NCBI GenBank assembly: GCA_902495025.1
Contig: CABUWB010000088.1
Location: 1-7,665 of the forward strand
Length of the DNA stretch: 7,665 nt
Direction of reading: 5' to 3'
Source of the DNA: an uncultured Eubacteriales bacterium
GTDB lineage: Bacteria; Bacillota; Clostridia; Lachnospirales; CAG-274
The translations under genes were made by a program, and so were the position numbers. Positions 6,368 to 7,665 of the stretch are shown piece after piece. The notes below the pieces were generated by a model that ran no database searches, was not told the origin of the DNA, and worked only from the letters and a program-made list of their open reading frames with translations. Position 1 is the stretch's first letter. Each line of letters starts with the position of its first letter.

Positions 6368-7665
6368 CAAACTCCCCCTCTCTGCCATATAAATCAGCGT
6401 CCATTAAATGATGAGCTCCGTAAAACCTGTGTCTTACCCTTTCACACCTCATTTTTTCGTCAATAACAATATCACCAAGGTCAAGGCTTACCCTTATAAC
6501 CGAGCCGCCACGCACCGATATATCACCACGCATATCGTAAAGCGACAGATACCGTCTTTTGCGTGCATACCGCTTTAAATATCCGTCGGCAAGCTCCTTT
6601 ATCTGCGCAGGCGTAAGCTCCTCTTTAGGTCTTAAATAGCACTGTAAGCGTCCCCACCGCTGCGTATTTTGGTCAAAAGCGGTGTAAACCTCTCTTATAC
6701 CCCCGCTTTTGTTGTCGGCAGCAACCCTTACACAATCATAAACCTCCCTGTCAATGGTCGAGGTGTAGTCAAACGAGCCTGTATTGCTGCTGTCAAACAC
6801 AAGCTCCGTAGTCATGGCATTTGTATCCCTAAGACAAATTTTGCCAAAGTCGTCAAGCAGGGTATAGGTCTTTCCTGTTCTTAAATATGTAATATCCGCC
6901 GCATTTGCAAGTATATCAAACAGCGTGCCCTCCTCAAGCTGCTTTTCAATCACATACCCCGTATCGCAAATATCCCCCTCTTTCAGGCGGTAATCCTTTA
7001 TCAGCATTTTCAGCAGTGCGCTGTAGCTTTTGCCCCTGTATAGTATGGTGTCCTTATTTTTTAAGTACCTCAGGCTATCGTAGGCGGTAACGCTTATTAC
7101 ATTTCTCTCTTTTCTGTTTTTTTCAAACACATAGCCACGAAAAACGTCCGCTCCGCCAACTCTGAATCTTACGGGGCTGCCCTCCTGAAAATCAATGCTT
7201 TCATCTTTCAGCACATTAAATTTCAGTATTCCGGGTGTGAGTGCCCTTTTGTATTCAAGCACCACCTCACCCGCAATTGCAGGCAAGTAAACCCTGTCGT
7301 TTTCAATAAGCAGCTCATAGCCCTTTTCAATATTCCCGACTGATTCAATACTGCCAAAAATACTGCCGCCATAGCTGCCGCCAAGGCTCTTTTCCACAAT
7401 CTGCTCAATGGTTTTACTGCTTTTCTCTGTCTTGCCCTGCGTGTCCTGCTTGGCGGCAGTGGCTCTGCCCTTTGCACCCTCGGGTCTTTTGCCGCCCTGC
7501 CAGCCCCAGCCCTTAAATACATATTTCTTGTCGCAATAGTCAAGGCTCTGCACACGCACACCGTTGGCGGCATGTATAATGTTGCCGCCTCCTGTTGCAA
7601 TACCAACGTGTCCGTAAGAGCCAACACCCTTAAAATAGACGGCTGCCCCTGCAGGCACGCTGCCC
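6360..7665 (-). CDS. Tail hub protein (XkdQ/gpD-like) with N-terminal NlpC/P60 peptidase domain, 5'-partial
   Basis: The reading frame stays open to the window edge. The codon at 7656-7658 is GTG, but it sits inside a typical NlpC/P60 stretch (G-S-V-P-A-G-A-A-V-Y-F), so it is an internal Val and the true start and catalytic Cys lie outside. Numbering from that Val, the NlpC/P60 half has the catalytic-type His in GHVGIATGGG (His17) and the later IHA His (His29). A Lys/Gly/Ser-rich linker follows (about 55-105). The rest matches the XkdQ / phage late control D family: YDSLRYLKNKD at 193-203, CDTGY at 231-235, FDILANA from 247 and LLDDFGKICL at 267-276. Inferred role: the hub trimer below the tail tube that carries a wall hydrolase to open peptidoglycan. 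The 3' end overlaps the preferred DUF2577 start by 8 nt, implying translational coupling. The family call is firm; the fusion is read directly from one open frame. Confidence 0.88.
   Translation of the reverse strand, partial: GSVPAGAAVYFKGVGSYGHVGIATGGGNIIHAANGVRVQSLDYCDKKYVFKGWGWQGGKRPEGAKGRATAAKQDTQGKTEKSSKTIEQIVEKSLGGSYGGSIFGSIESVGNIEKGYELLIENDRVYLPAIAGEVVLEYKRALTPGILKFNVLKDESIDFQEGSPVRFRVGGADVFRGYVFEKNRKERNVISVTAYDSLRYLKNKDTILYRGKSYSALLKMLIKDYRLKEGDICDTGYVIEKQLEEGTLFDILANAADITYLRTGKTYTLLDDFGKICLRDTNAMTTELVFDSSNTGSFDYTSTIDREVYDCVRVAADNKSGGIREVYTAFDQNTQRWGRLQCYLRPKEELTPAQIKELADGYLKRYARKRRYLSLYDMRGDISVRGGSVIRVSLDLGDIVIDEKMRCERVRHRFYGAHHLMDADLYGREGEFDV

Noticed and set aside
7223..7627. Second minus-strand frame overlapping the hub gene
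   Set aside because: It lies out of frame inside the NlpC/P60-hub gene and shows no domain pattern.
7656..7658. GTG as the start of the hub gene
   Set aside because: The frame continues upstream to the window edge and the residues fit the interior of an NlpC/P60 domain.

Overview
The window is a block of late phage structural genes, all read from the minus strand (right to left). It comes from a prophage or phage-derived locus of a Gram-positive, probably clostridial, bacterium. The host call is an inference. It rests on PBSX/Skin-type (Bacillus xkd-like) tail proteins, an SPP1-type portal, strong AGGAGG-type ribosome binding sites before nearly every gene, and the hairpin repeats. I see no host housekeeping gene and no credible plus-strand gene.

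In transcription order the genes are: a tail hub protein of XkdQ/gpD type with an NlpC/P60 peptidase domain at its N-terminus (5' end outside the window); a DUF2577 protein (XkdR-like); a DUF2634 protein (XkdS-like); a baseplate J protein (XkdT-like); a DUF2313 protein (XkdU-like); the terminase large subunit; a 372-residue Tyr/Ser/Asn-rich protein of unknown function; and an SPP1 gp6-like portal protein. The first five are the baseplate wedge and hub cassette of a contractile tail in canonical order. The next three belong to, or sit within, the DNA-packaging module. Genes overlap or lie within about 15 nt of each other, so the block looks like one translationally coupled operon, except at two places where repeats intervene.

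Three things stand out. First, module order is permuted: the terminase starts inside the stop of the last baseplate gene, where tail-fibre genes are expected, and a novel gene splits terminase from portal. Second, the only sizeable internal gap (5922-6088) is almost entirely a roughly 158-160 bp fold-back element with imperfect terminal inverted repeats and a 7-bp direct repeat (TTCTTAA) at its ends. This is a MITE-like insertion that rewrote the DUF2577 C-terminus and separated that gene from the next. Third, the region after the portal (1-140) is non-coding and packed with perfect hairpins that look like a dispersed repeat, possibly also a transcription terminator.

Functionally, the right half would build the end of a contractile tail (hub with cell-wall-cleaving domain, sheath-initiator/wedge and baseplate proteins). 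The left half would pump DNA through the portal vertex. No capsid, protease, tape-measure, small terminase, fibre, lysis or integration gene is visible here, so whether the locus is a complete phage, a defective prophage or a domesticated particle cannot be decided from this window.
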